Source: Rhododendron vialii (lineage: Eukaryota; Streptophyta; Magnoliopsida; Ericales; Ericaceae). From it: a stretch of 64,000 nt of DNA. A program made the position numbers and the translations under genes. The notes beneath the pieces were generated by a model. It saw nothing but the letters and a program-made list of their open reading frames with translations, was not told the origin of the DNA and ran no database searches. Positions 47,501 through 59,429 of this stretch are shown one piece after another (position 1 is the first letter of the stretch; every line of letters starts with the position of its first letter). The stretch lies in NCBI RefSeq assembly GCF_030253575.1, contig NC_080569.1, positions 27,587,501 to 27,651,500 of the forward strand. Reading direction: 5' to 3'.

Positions 47501-47743
47501 TTTGGGATTCCAAATAATTGCAAGTGTCGTACGTAACTTAACTTGTGAGTTGATTATTGGCCTTCTGCTTCTTCATTTATATGGGGGCGGGGGTTTGGAA
47601 ATTCCGAAGAGTGATCCTCTGTACTGAAATTCTCTGTATCTCTCTAACGAAATGCATTAGAGAATCTCGACAATGGGAACAGATAATCTCGACAATGGAA
47701 TGGAAAATTCTTGGTGGATTCTCAAGAAAAATTTGAAATTCTG

Positions 47744-48785
47744 GGCTTATTAATCTTTTTGGTCCCCAAAATATTAGATTCGTCTCATTTACGTCCCCAC
47801 TGTAAATATTGGAGACATTTAGTCCTCAACGTATCAATTTTGTACCAATCAAGTCCCCGAGTCTAACACCGTTAGCCCAATCCGTCGAAATGGGGGGCAT
47901 GCTCGTCATTTCTCCCACCCAAGTTTATGTAAAAAAATGAAACGAAAAAAGGGAAACCCTGCAGTGGCAGCCATGGCCGCCGCCGCCGCCATGGTCACCG
48001 GCTGCCTCCACCAGCTCGTCCTATCATCTCTTCTTTTTCTCCCCCCATCCTCTTTCACTCCTATGCCCTCACCACCATAAACCACCCTGATTCGCAACCA
48101 CCCGCACAGATCACCACTCGACCGCACCGTTCACCTCCAACACCACCTACAACCACCGCCATGGCCAAACACCCAAAAACAGTCACAAAAACAAACCCTA
48201 ACTCCCAAACAAAAAAAATGCAGGAACACCATCTTGGGTTTTCTTTCTACTCACTCATCGGCCATACACGGCAACCAAAATAGAAAAAGGATAAAATCAT
48301 CATCAGTCATTCAACAAAGCTAATAATTTAATTTCTCATCAATAAGACCCCATTTAGATGATTAGAAAACTAAAAATCAAAGAAAAAACAAAACCAAAAA
48401 AAAAAAAAACTCCATTTCTGTTAGTTTTTTTCAGATTTTTTCTGAATCTAACGGAACTATAAAAGTGAAAAGGCAGGTGATTTAGGGTATTACGGGAGAA
48501 CACAAATTTTCGAATCTGCTAGCATAATAAACAGATCCCAGAGTAAAAGCCTGGGTAATACGAGGTTGAGAGAGAGATTTAACAAATACCTGCAAAGATC
48601 GGTGGGGAATCCAAAGGTTTGCTCCCTCTATTAATGGCACCATTCTTCGTGTCCCTCAGAACTCCTTGGTTCAGGAAATAAATTCTTTGAATTCACTTAA
48701 TTCTCACAGAAGTCTTCAAATTACCACTACCACCGCAAAACGCCACCGCCATCACTGGGTCCCCCTCCGTGAAAACCCAACAGCC

Positions 48786-48823
<38 letters not shown>

Positions 48824-49022
48824 ATTTTTTTGTGACAGAAAATTTGGGTGAGTGAAATGACGAAGATGTCCCTCATTTTGATGGCTGGTGCTAACGGCGT
48901 TAGACTCGAAGACTTGATTGGTACAAAATTGATACGTTAGGGACTAAATATCTCCAATATATACATTGGAAAAAAAAAAGAGACGAATGTAATGCTTTGA
49001 AGACCAAAAAAGCTAATAAGCC
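47744..49022. mobile_element. Mutator-like element (MULE) upstream of GLR copy 5
   Basis: Long inverted ends of about 135 bp: ggcttattaatctttttggt at the left answers accaaaaaagctaataagcc at the right, continuing through tacgttagggactaaat and gtccccgagtctaac. The flanks gaaattctg and gacattctg form a 9-bp target duplication with one mismatch; unit 1 has the empty site near 14065. There is no transposase. The interior (47900-48840) is GC-rich with leader-like CT repeats, and may be a captured gene fragment that I cannot identify. Confidence 0.85.
48788..48817. repeat. (CT)15 microsatellite
   Basis: Uninterrupted CT run inside the MULE. Confidence 0.95.
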
Positions 49023-50500
49023 GACATTCTGCCTGTATGAAAGTTCAAATTCTAATTAATGCTCGAGAACAAAAGTCGATGACTTTGAGTTGAGTCAACA
49101 AGACTTTAGCAGTATGCCCCGGACAAAAAAACAAAAATAGAAAATCTCCGATGAGTGTCACATTTCACTTTACCCCCTTCTATGAGAAAATCTTTCGCAT
49201 TAATTGCCCTCTTAATCCATCATTTAGCATCTCTAAGCACTTTTAATTTGTTACTCTTCCGTCCAGATTTGAACGTGAAACTGCAATATGACATGAATAT
49301 ATGTCTAATTCAACACTGAAATGCTCCCTTCTTTTATTATTAATTTTTTTTTCCAAACGATAACAGATGATATTATACTCCAATGAAAGATTACATCAAG
49401 ATGAAAACTCGTTCTTAGACAAATGACCAAGCAACCAAGACAGCGGGATTCATTCCACAGATCGACTATACCCCAAATCAATTAAACCTTTTCCTATGAA
49501 AACAAGAAACAACTTAACTGAGAGAAACCCAGTCGAGAGAACGGCTAACGGCAAGAAACCGGAGAGAAAAACCTCCACAAAAGGAAGAAGAATAAGGAAA
49601 AAATCGCAAACCAACAAGAAAATAAAAAACCTCGCCATCATCATCCACCAACAAAGATCTCCAACTCCGGTGACCCAATCATGCACAAAAAGCTCTGCAC
49701 CCACAGTTGCACATTTAAACCGCACCATCAGACGAGTCACCGGCGAACGGCGAATATGGAGGAGGTCCGACGGTAGAGGAACCGGAAAGGCCAAGGCGTC
49801 GGGAGGCGTGAGGGGAGGATGAGGGTGGAGAATGATGAAAGGAGGGGAAAATAAATTCCAATCGGAGGCCGACGGAGAGAAAAACTCCATAAAGAAGATC
49901 GCCCCCCCTCCCGCTGCCGCCCATGTTAGAGTGGAAGCCCTAGAGGAAGGGAGGGAAAGAAAGAAACAAAGCGGTACGATGGCTCATGGAATATTATAAA
50001 TACCCTTTTAATCTTCTTCTTTAGGTACCTCCTTTTAATACAAGGAACATGCTGCTTCGATCTGTTGGTAAATCTTTTGGCAACTAGGGCCTAGCTACTA
50101 TTGAGCCCGATTGTGATGATCGAACTCGTTCAAGTCTTTGCGAGAGCCTTGCAAGTAATTGTTGTATATTCAATAAAAAATCCAAAGTTGGGGAAGATCA
50201 GAGCTGAACAGGGACAAAGCCACAAACGTACACGGAGTTTATATTCTTTCGATTAATTGCAAATTTACAGTTAAATAAGACAGCAATTGTATTTTGGTGC
50301 CCACAAAATCATTTTCAAAGCTTTAACTACAAACGGAACCACCACTAGTAGTTGTATTGACAGCTTTTAATTTGGAGTTTAATTTCCACAAGCTTGATTA
50401 TCGGTTTTCCCCACTCCTCCTCGACAAGATATGTGGCTCTTAATAATTTCCATGCACACTATCTTCCAAATTAATGTTCCCTCATCATCAACGAATTCCA
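49023..50500. repeat. Duplicated 5' flank of GLR unit 5
   Basis: Parallels 14080-15300 of unit 1. A 146-codon minus-strand frame at 49450-49890 has partial similarity in unit 1, but the frames diverge and have no recognised domain, so it is not called a gene. Confidence 0.55.
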
Positions 50501-50510
50501 ATTCTTTCAC

Positions 50511-50903
50511 GAGGAATGCTACATACACTGCATACTTTCACTATACCATCCACTACATTCTTTATAGGACTCATTTCGGGTCCAACAAAAATACAGAAAA
50601 ATATCCATAAATTTTAAAATAATATTTTAGGGGGCCCCGTAAAAAATCAGCTCTAACGGATATCGATAAATATTATTTATGGGTTCGTATGTTGTAAACT
50701 GCGCAGTTGAGCATTTTCACTCCTATAAATTTAGAAATAATACTTACCAATACTGGTTGAAGCTGATTTTTTGCAGGACCTGCTAAAATATTATTTTAAA
50801 ATTTATGGATATTTTTCTGTATTTTTTGGTGGACCCGAAATGAGTCCCATAAAAAATGTAGTGGATGGAGTAGTGAAAATGTGTAGTGTATGTAGCATTC
50901 CTG
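50511..50903. mobile_element. Foldback MITE with 10-bp target duplication
   Basis: The arms gaggaatgctacatacact and its complement gtgtatgtagcattcctg pair over about 100 bp each, including ctcatttcgggtcc. The flanks are exact copies of attctttcac (50501-50510 and 50904-50913). A 9-10-bp duplication points to a Mutator-superfamily MITE. The unit 1 flank lacks it. Confidence 0.85.
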
Positions 50904-50989
50904 ATTCTTTCACTACTACTTCTCTGATTCTAGCTAGTCTGTCAAATTGTACTCGATTTTAGCTCCCTTCAATTCCCCAGCTGTGCTAC

Positions 50990-51340
50990 TTGCACATACC
51001 TTCTTACACAGATTTTTTTATGGGGCCCACCTCGGGTCCCAGCAATATGATCCGAACTGCTCATTATTTTTAAAATAATTTTTTAACAGTATCTGTAAAA
51101 AATCAACTCGATAAGATATCGGTAAGTGCTTTTTCAGAAATAGCAGAGCGAATCAGACTATTTCACCCTACTATTTTTGAAAACGCCCTTACCGATATCC
51201 TATCGAGTTGATTTTTTACATATACTATTAAAAAATTATTTTAAAAATAATGAGCGGTTCGGATCATATTGCTAGGATCCGAGGTGGGCCCCATAAAAAT
51301 GTATGTGCAAGATTTGTGTAAAAATGTATGTGTCCTTAGA
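50990..51340. mobile_element. Second foldback MITE in the unit 5 flank
   Basis: Palindrome of about 340 bp: ttatggggcccacctcggg...gatccgaactgctcattattt...tcaactcgataagatatcggtaag is mirrored by ccgatatcctatcgagttga...aataatgagcggttcggatc...gaggtgggccccat. It is absent from unit 1. Confidence 0.75.
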
Positions 51341-51349
51341 TTTATTGTT

Positions 51350-51700
51350 AATTCCCAAAAATGCTATGGGTACCGAACCATTGCGTACAGATTATGCACA
51401 GATGGCGTGTGCGGGCGGTTATAGAATTCCACACGGATGATCCGAGCCGTTCAATGAGTTTAAAATACTTTTTCAAATGGTCTCATAAGATATCAGCTCA
51501 ATTCAATTATCTGTAAGCGCTTCATCGAACATTTCAATTTTTCAATCAGAAGTTGGAATTCGAAATTCTTAATAAAAATTGAAAAATTGGATCGACTACT
51601 TAAATGTATCCAAATAACCTGATTTTTTTACAGGACTAGTCAAACATACATTTTAAATTTATGAAACGGTTTCGAAACATCCGTGTGGAACCTAGAGCTT
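51350..51700. repeat. Outer 5' flank of GLR unit 5
   Basis: Matches 15360-15705 (atgctatgggtac, attatgcacagatggc, cgcttcatcgaacatttc). Non-coding. 51700-52013 shows nothing recognisable. Confidence 0.65.
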
Positions 51701-52013
51701 AGGGCTCTTATATGAAAGTCCTAGAGTCAAAAATTAATGATAGTCTTTTAGGATAAAATGATCAGAACAATAAAATCTTTGCACCGATTCAAAAGAAATA
51801 AAAATTAGAGCACTTAATTTTTTAATATATAATTGTTGCAGGAGCCGTGCGTTTTCCCACTTTTTCCTTATCAAAACGACGATGTTTTTAACTACTGCAA
51901 ATGGCCTAGTTACAGCACAGCCGTAAATACAACTTTTTTCTTTTGTCCTTATCCAAAAATATTCTCGTTTGTTAGTTTTACAAACGAGAATTTACAATGG
52001 AAATTTGTATGTA

Positions 52014-52435
52014 CTCTCTCCATCCCAATTTAAGTATCCTCTACGGGAAATCGTGCTATTTAAGAATTCATAAATTTTTCTCTAAAATTTCAAAATTGTC
52101 CTTAAAACTGTGAAGTTGATTATATGTATTGAAATTGCTTATATCTTTTAATATGGATCTCAAAAAATATGTAATATGAATCTTATTTGACAGATTTCAA
52201 TTAATTTTATTATAGAAAATTTTCAAAATCATGAAAAATATTATAAATTGAAAGATATTTTCAATCTAAAAATGAAACAAATATAAAAAGTTGTCAAATC
52301 AATAAGGAAGAAAATGACTTTTTAGGAGTAAAATTAAAAGTTTGGCATATTTTGATTGTTATTTTTAGAAAGTGGACACTTATTTTGGGACATCACAAAA
52401 TATAAATGTGGACACTTAAATTGGGATGGAGGGAG
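52014..52435. mobile_element. Stowaway MITE
   Basis: ctctctccatcccaatttaagt at the left and acttaaattgggatggagggag at the right, flanked by TA (52012-52013, 52436-52437). 422 bp. Confidence 0.85.
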
Positions 52436-52660
52436 TATTATTGGTACGTCTTGACAATGGAAATTGGAAAGTAAAAAATTATAACTTTACACCCTTATTT
52501 TTAAAAATATTTAAGAAAAAGACCAAAAAACTGAGTTTCTAAGCTCTCTTGTACATTAACTGAAAAAATTAGCTATTCAATAAAAAGCAAAAAAAAAAAA
52601 CTGACTTTCTGAGCTTTCTTGGATATTTTTACTAAAAAAATTTGGGGACAAAGGTACTAA

Positions 52661-52900
52661 GACCCCATTCTAGAACACCTTCTAAATAAATAAATACTTA
52701 TTTCACATTTTTAAACTTAAAAATAATGTAAATAAAAAATAATTTTTTAATTTTTTTTGCACCGTATTAAAGATCTCTATGAGATCTATCAAATAAGATC
52801 TATATTGATAGGAAAATAATTTGCATAAGCACATGATTTTTGAGCTTGAAATTATCCTTTTAAAAAATAAGTACTTATTTTCCTTTCCGTAACGGAGCCC
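52661..52900. mobile_element. MITE, aggccccgttccgg family (copy 3)
   Basis: gaccccattctagaac and gtaacggagccc ends, with inner aagtacttatt pairs; inverted relative to the copies at 1969 and 9635. Confidence 0.65.
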
Positions 52901-53600
52901 GAGAGTTTGAAGACCTTTCGTTGAATTACAGTTACATAAAAGACAACAATTGTATTTTGGTGCCCACAAAATCATTAATGTTTCCTCAAAGCTTCAACTA
53001 CGAATGCTCTGAATAATTCTCCAAGAATATTCTTTCAGAGAATAGATTTTTATTTTTATTTTCTTGATAAATCACTATCCGGACTAGCTTACTCGCGCTC
53101 AACTAATCCAATGAGATCAATCCCAATGGTCATTTGCGGTGGTCCCTAATAATAATCAGAGCAAAGCTCTATATGAACCGGCTTAAATGGGATTGACAGA
53201 AGTCTGGAACCTGAATTTCTTAGAAATAAGTGAACCCCTAAATTCTAGGCGTACGTTTGGCACTCCGCCAACCGCTTTGAATATTCCCATGAACTATCTT
53301 CCAAATGTTGCGTCATCAACGGATTCCTTTCTATTCCGTCAGCACTTCTCTGATTCTAGTCTTACGCATTAATTGCAGTCAATTTTTTAGCTCCCGTTAA
53401 TTCCTGTGTACGTCTTCCAGACAAACAAGACTTTGAATGTTTGTAAGAAATTACTCCGTAGTATGAGATTCTATTCAAAGTTCGAAGCCAGGTAAGACAA
53501 ATAATCCAAAAAGCTTTCATACGAACGACTACGTATATATCTCATGCATCCATGCATCGAGAATGGGTCACAAGTATGACTTTAGAACGTATGTATTTAA
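52901..53600. repeat. Remnant of another GLR-unit 5' flank
   Basis: Contains caattgtattttggtgcccacaaaatcat, tcaaagcttcaacta and catgcatc(g)agaatgggtcacaagtat in the order seen upstream of copies 1, 3 and 5. No GLR coding sequence accompanies it. It is a sixth flank copy or a displaced part of unit 5. Confidence 0.5.
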
Positions 53601-53862
53601 ACTAGTTATTAACTTATGCAGAATAATTTTTTTGTTTTGTTTTTATTCAAAAACAAATTAGCATTTGTTAGTTTTACGTCAAAATTTTATTTAAAATATG
53701 GATGAGTAAAGACGAGAGAAATTGAAAAAGTAAAAAAATTTAGCTTTTACACAAGTATTTTAAAAATATCCAAAGAAAAAAGCTCAAAAAAGTCAATTTT
53801 TGCGTAAAACTAACAAATGCAAAAATACATGATCAGTTTATATATGGATCGATGCTGATTTT

Positions 53863-53897
53863 GGCGCTCCACTTTCATTTGTACAAAGTGGAGCGCC
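53863..53897. repeat. Perfect 13-bp inverted repeat with 9-nt loop
   Basis: ggcgctccacttt is answered by aaagtggagcgcc, with catttgtac between. The GC-rich stem stands out in AT-rich surroundings. Confidence 0.9.
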
Positions 53898-54051
53898 TGC
53901 GTATAAACTATAAAAGTGCAACGCGAAAATCAATTTCTATTTATATATATCATATCTAGACACAAATTTCTTACCGTAGGGGCACATAATTTTATACCCT
54001 TAAAAAATTTCACCTTCAAATATGATCATACACCATTATGGAAAGTGATTA

Positions 54052-54282
54052 CTCCCTCTGTCTGTGTTTGTATTTTTGGGAGTCAGTGTTACTTTTCAAT
54101 TGTTCGTATCTTTCAATATAGATTTCCGAAAATATAAAATATGAATTTTGTTTGATAGATCTCAATTAGTTCTATTATTCAAAGTTTTCAAAATCAAGAA
54201 AAACATTATAAATTGGAATATATGAATAATTTAAAAATGACACGAATTTTCAAAATGGACCAACAAACACGGACGGAGAGAA
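54052..54282. mobile_element. Stowaway-like MITE
   Basis: ctccctctgtctgtgttt at the left and aaacacggacggagag near the right end, with TA flanks. Followed by a (TACA)7 run at 54297-54324. Confidence 0.7.
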
Positions 54283-54324
54283 TAGTAGTATATATATACA
54301 TACATACATACATACATACATACA

Positions 54325-55335
54325 ATAAAAAACTGCTCAAATCAAGCCATTCTCGTGTGTTTTTTTTTCCCCGATTTCTCGCAAATACTTTTAAAATTAC
54401 TTTCTGAACACATTGAGCGACTTAGATCATCGAAATTTGATCGGAAAAAAGGAGGTGCAAACTATATATATATATATATATATATAGTCCCATTCTCCTA
54501 AGGACCACCTTATTTTAATAAAATAAGGACCTCCATTTCCCGATCAAATTTTGATGATCCGAGCCGCTCAATGTATTCAGAACGTGATTTTAAGGGTACC
54601 CGCGAGAAATCAGCAAAAAAAAAATCGGGAAGGGCTTCATCCGTGCAGTTTTTGTTATGTTTTTATCAAACGGTTCAAATAAAAACTGCTCAAATCAAGC
54701 CCTTCTCGGTAATTTTTTTTGCCGATTTCACGCGGGTACCGTTAAAATCACGTTCTGAACACATTGAGCGGCTCGGATCATCGAAATTCAATCGGAAAAT
54801 AGGAGAAATGGGGAGGTCCTTGTTTTAACTAAAATAAGGACCTCCTTATTTGAAAATATATATATATACGGGGCGGTTTCGAGGACCCCTAAAAAAATCC
54901 TCCCAAATCTTAATCTCATAGTTTCCGATCAAATTTTGATGATCCGAGCCGCTCAATGTTTTTAGAACGTGATTTTAAGGGTGCCCAAAAAAAACCCCCC
55001 AAATCTTAATCTCATAATTTCCGATCAAATTTTGATAATCCGAGCCGCTCAATGTGTTCAAAACGTGATTTTAAAGGTGCTTGCAAGAAATTGACAAAAA
55101 AAATAACCGGAAATGACTTGATTTGAATAGTTTTTTATTGAACCGTTTAATAAAATTCAATAAAAAAAACTGTTTGGATGAAGCCATTCCTGGTCATTTT
55201 TTTTGTTGATTTCTCGTGAGTACTCTTAAAATCACGTTCTGATTATATTAAGCAGCTCGAATCATTAAATTTTGATCGAAAACTTTGGCGGATTTTTTAA
55301 GAGATTTTTTAGGGGTTCTCGGAATAGCTCCGATA
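54325..55335. mobile_element. Cluster of three related foldback elements
   Basis: A half element at 54325-54460 is followed by a (TA)12 run (54463-54486), a full palindrome at about 54505-54860 and a diverged palindrome at about 54885-55335. All share atgatccgagccgctcaatg and aacgtgattttaaggg and their complements, as in the intron element at 10440-10790. The apparent 85-codon frame at 54571 is a by-product of the palindrome. Confidence 0.75.
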
Positions 55336-55906
55336 TACATATGCTTAGAAAAGTTTTTCAAACATATCCATACATATTTATGCCTACTTGGGCGCCTGTT
55401 TTTTAACTTTTCACTTTCTCATTTTTTACTTTTGGGTGTTTAATGGGTTGGGTGTGGGCAAAATGACTTTTGCCAAAATGATTTTTCAGTTTTTGGATTT
55501 AGAGAAAAGAAGTAAGAAGTAGGGGGAAAGGAGCTTTTTCACTTTTTTCATTTTGGTTAACAAAAAGACCTACAGAATACATTCTGTACAGATCTTTCAA
55601 ACACTAATCATATTGCAAAATACGTTATACATATATCATCCAACCACTTTACCAGATTCAAAAAGTAGGTTTCCAAACACAAGTGCTCATCGCCGAATTT
55701 TTTCATTAAAAGTTACCTCAAATGTCCTAACTAACAAAGAAAAATTAAAAAAACCAACTTTTATGTAACAAAGAAGGTTAAAAGAATCTGGCGAACCAAG
55801 CACTAAGCAGGACTGAAACAAGTTTTGCAAAAGTTGGTTTTACTGTCTTGTTCTGTTTTGGGTATCCTTTTCTTGCCATGTAATTGGAGATAAAACGATT
55901 GATTAC
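55336..55906. other. No gene seen
   Basis: AT-rich DNA without transposon ends or family matches that I can support. Confidence 0.4.
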
Positions 55907-56559
55907 TAGGGTTGTCCGTGGATCAGTTTGATGCAGATTGGTCCGGTTTTTAATTCGATCCGTTCGCGGCAAATTGTGGTTTTCTTCATCCGTTAACTGT
56001 CCGTAGCGTTGTTGGGTTGGTTCGGTTTGGATGCGGTTTGGGCGGATTGGTTTGTACGGTTTCAACGGATTTGAGCATGGAATTTGTTTTTTTATATACA
56101 CCAAAAAATTAAAAAATAAATTCCCAAAATTTCAAGTTCACCACAAATTCAGACAAGTTTAAACCAACATTACTAAGAAGTAAGTTACATTCATCCACCC
56201 TAATGTCTAAAGATAAACTATTAGACGTCAATAACACTAGAACTTGGAGTTGGACTAGAACATGAACTTGATTCAAATTCTAATGTAAAAATAGAGAAGA
56301 TTATTAACATTTTCAACATAAAACATAAAACCATCATAGAATACATGTTTATTACATGTGAAATTTTGTTCAAATTACTCAACATCATCCATAACTTTTG
56401 AAAGAGAAATAGGAACATTGCGGATTTGGCGGATTTGACGGATCTGATCCGATCCAAACCGGATCTGTTAGAATGAATATTTTTAGAGCCGTATCCGTTC
56501 GTACCATGTCTTGGTTTGGTGCGGATTGAGCGGTTCGGTTCATCCGTTGAACAGCCCTA
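55907..56559. mobile_element. hAT-like non-autonomous element
   Basis: The ends tagggttgtccg and (complement of the right end) tagggctgttca are imperfect inverted repeats. The flanks ttgattac and ctgattac form an 8-bp target duplication with one mismatch. Subterminal ggttcggttt/ggatccgatcc-type motifs recur inside both ends. No transposase. Confidence 0.7.
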
Positions 56560-56599
56560 CTGATTACCTACAAATGCAATTTATCCACACCCATATTTC

Positions 56600-58147
56600 T
56601 TCATCGAGCCGAACTATTCATATGATAGGACTCGTTGAATAAAATGTCCATGTCAAACTCCATGTTGATCAAACTCTTTGAACCACTTTATCGAAATACT
56701 TTTATTCAAAAATGTTGTTATCAAGCGTTAGATTCTGGTTGATCTCTTACCTTGCAAGAGGGATCAGTTCTAGTGTTCGAGTCTATGGTCCTATGGAGAT
56801 TCTTCAAAATCTCCTTTGATTGTTAACACACTAGCTAATTCTCAGTTAACCCTCCTTGATGTATACAATATTACCAACCAAAAAAAAATGCATTATAACA
56901 AAATTTGATTTGTAGTGGTAACCAAAAAATTTCACATTAGGCTCCCGTTTGTTTGGGCGTAATTTTTTTTCGGTTTTTGGTTATGTAAAAAATGAAGAAA
57001 ACATTTTACATGTAAAATATTTTTCATTAATTGGATGAAAATGGCTTACTCTTAAATCTTCCATAAGTTATTTTCCGAAATGAATCTGTTTCTCTCTACT
57101 GCAATTTTCACTACTTAGTTCCTTCGATCGTCAGTCTTGACTCACGTTCAATTCCAATATTCTCAGATCTCTCCGCCGATTAAGCACACCCTCCCCCCCC
57201 CCCCCCCCCCCCCTATTTTCTCAATTTTCGAAATTATTTTAAAGTGTCAACCAAACACCAAAAAATAAAAATTTGAAGTTTATTTTCAGAAAAAATATTT
57301 TACATTGAAACAAACAGAGTCTAAATACTAAAAAGTTGCCACTAAAAGTGGTTCACTTATTTACTCAAAAAAATATCAAGCCGGTTCCACCCACATAATT
57401 TTTAATATAATTTTTGTCACTCCATCTCAACCACACAAATCAAGTGCTGAGATTAAAAAATATAACAATTATTTTAGGACCACAGCCACCTTACACACCC
57501 AAATACACACCCACACACACAAGTGTGTGGACTTCACACACACTGCTAGTGTGTGTGGGTGTGTAGTTGGGTGTGTAAAGTGGGTGTGTTTGTAGAATTA
57601 CTCAAAATATAATGGGCCTTCATCGTCGAGCCGAACAGTTCATATGATTGGACTCGTCGAATAAAATGTCCTTGTCAAACTCCTTGTTGATCAAACTCTT
57701 TGAACCACTTTATCGAAATACATTTATTCAAAAATGTTGTTATCAAGCATTAGATTCTGGTTGATCTCTTACCTTGCAAGAGGGATCAGAGTTCGAGTCT
57801 ACGGTCCAATGGAGATTCATCAAAATCTCATTTGATTGTTAACACGCTTGCTAATTCTCAGTTAACCCCCTGATGTATACTATATTAGTTAAAAAAAAAA
57901 AAAAACACATTATAACAAAATTTGATTTGTAGTGGTAACCAAAAAATTTCACATTAGGCTCTATTTGTTTGGGCGTAAATTTTTTTCGGTTTTTGGTTAT
58001 GTAAAAAAGGAAGAAAACATTTTACATGTAAAATATTTTTCATTAATTAGATGAAAATGACTTACTCTTAAATCTTCTATAAATTATTTTCCAAAATGAA
58101 TCCGTTGTCCTCTACTGCAATTTTCACTGCTCAGTTCCTTTGATCGT
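56600..58147. repeat. 530-bp direct duplication with spacer
   Basis: 56600-57132 and 57618-58147 are near-identical (tcgagccgaac, ggactcgt, ttgcaagagggatcag, agttcgagtc, tctctactgcaattttcac). The left copy runs on into a C21 run (57193-57213). The right copy is interrupted at 58148 by a CACTA end. Each copy contains a possible SINE-like part (gttcgagtct followed by an A-rich tail). Confidence 0.8.
57481..57591. repeat. CA/TG-rich palindromic MITE-like element
   Basis: ccttacacacccaaatacacacccacacac is mirrored by gtgtgtgggtgtgtagttgggtgtgtaaag. A relative lies at 22590-22690. Confidence 0.6.
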
Positions 58148-58600
58148 CACTACAACAAATTGTGTTTTTTGCGACCAACTTTTTGCGACTAACAAAATCT
58201 GGGTCCCTTTTGCTCTGGTTCTTGCGACTAAGAGCTTCCTTAGTCGCGAAAAGAAGAAAGTTGTTCCCACGAGCGACCCAATGTGTTGGTCGGTAAATGC
58301 GAGTCACCTATTCTTTGGCGCCAAACTTTACAGCTGGCGGGAAAACTTTTACCAACCGAACTCTAATTCATTTAACGACCAGAATGAATATTGTCACGTA
58401 AAAGAGTTGAATGAATAAGTATTGCGACCAGCATGTGACTATTTTGCGACCAAGAAGAAGATGGGTTACGTTATATCTCTGTATTAAATGTTTGAGTGAC
58501 TAGGGTGCTCTAATCGCAAAATCTTTATTATTTAGTAACCAATTGTGAGTCACTAAATGCTATAGTAGAACTTTTTGAGGCTTAATTATTTTTTTGTTTT
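58148..58600 (+). mobile_element. CACTA element C, left end
   Basis: It begins CACTACAACAAATTGTG and is followed by scattered gcgac(c/t)aa motifs in both orientations up to about 58560. The insertion point is exact, since it breaks the 530-bp duplicate after gatcgt. The right end is not in the window; element B may be nested inside it. Confidence 0.7.
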
Positions 58601-58607
58601 ATGACTT

Positions 58608-58847
58608 AGAGTGTGTTTCAGAATGCATTTTAAGTACTTATTTTTTAAGAAGATAATTTTGAACTGAAAAATAATATGTTTATGCAAATAATTTTTCTAA
58701 CATCATGGATCTGGTTTGATAAATTTCATTGAGATTTTTTGAGTTCTGCAAAAAAATAAAAATAAATAAAATTTCATTTACATTATTTTTAAGTTTAAAA
58801 ATGTGAAATAAATACTATTTTTTAAGAAGGTTTTCCGGAACGAGGCC
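58608..58847. mobile_element. MITE, aggccccgttccgg family (copy 4)
   Basis: Inner aagtacttattttttaagaa and right end ttttccggaacgaggcc. The left end has diverged. Confidence 0.6.
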
Positions 58848-59429
58848 ATTGGTCTCAAAACATGATTTTGGCATGGTTGAGGGTAGCAAAGAGTTGTACA
58901 AATGAACAATTTCGATATGCACATTAGACTTGGAGGAAAGGAGCCCAAAAAACTCAAACAAAATGGTATGTTTGCACTATGGGGATGAAGATAATCCCTT
59001 TTCTGGCAAAAAAATTTGTCTGGATCCGTATGTTATATTTAATTGTTATGTTTGATGGTGGGAAAAAGATAGGTGAGGTCTATTAACGGTATTTATACTA
59101 CAAGAAACTTGAGATTTTCCAGCGCTTTTTCTACCGGCGGCTTGAAAAAGCACTGCAGTAGGACGTCTACACCAGTGCTTTTTCTAGCCGTTGGTAGAAT
59201 AAGGCTTTCCCAGCGGCCCCAAAAAAGCGCTGAAGTTGACCGGACATATACTAGTGGCCCAAGAAAAGTGCTGGATAGACCCCTCATTCACTAGTACCCA
59301 CAAAAAAGCGTTGGAATAGGCCCAAAGAACGTGGATCACTAAACAATATTGTGTAATTATATTATATTATACGTTATACATTTTCTAATATTCTTCAATA
59401 CAATTATTTAGCGATTCTCAATAAGACAA

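Noticed and set aside
54571..54828. 85-codon frame
   Set aside because: Lies entirely in a palindromic foldback element.
59073..59294. 73-codon frame at the start of CACTA element B
   Set aside because: Formed by subterminal repeats; no protein similarity.
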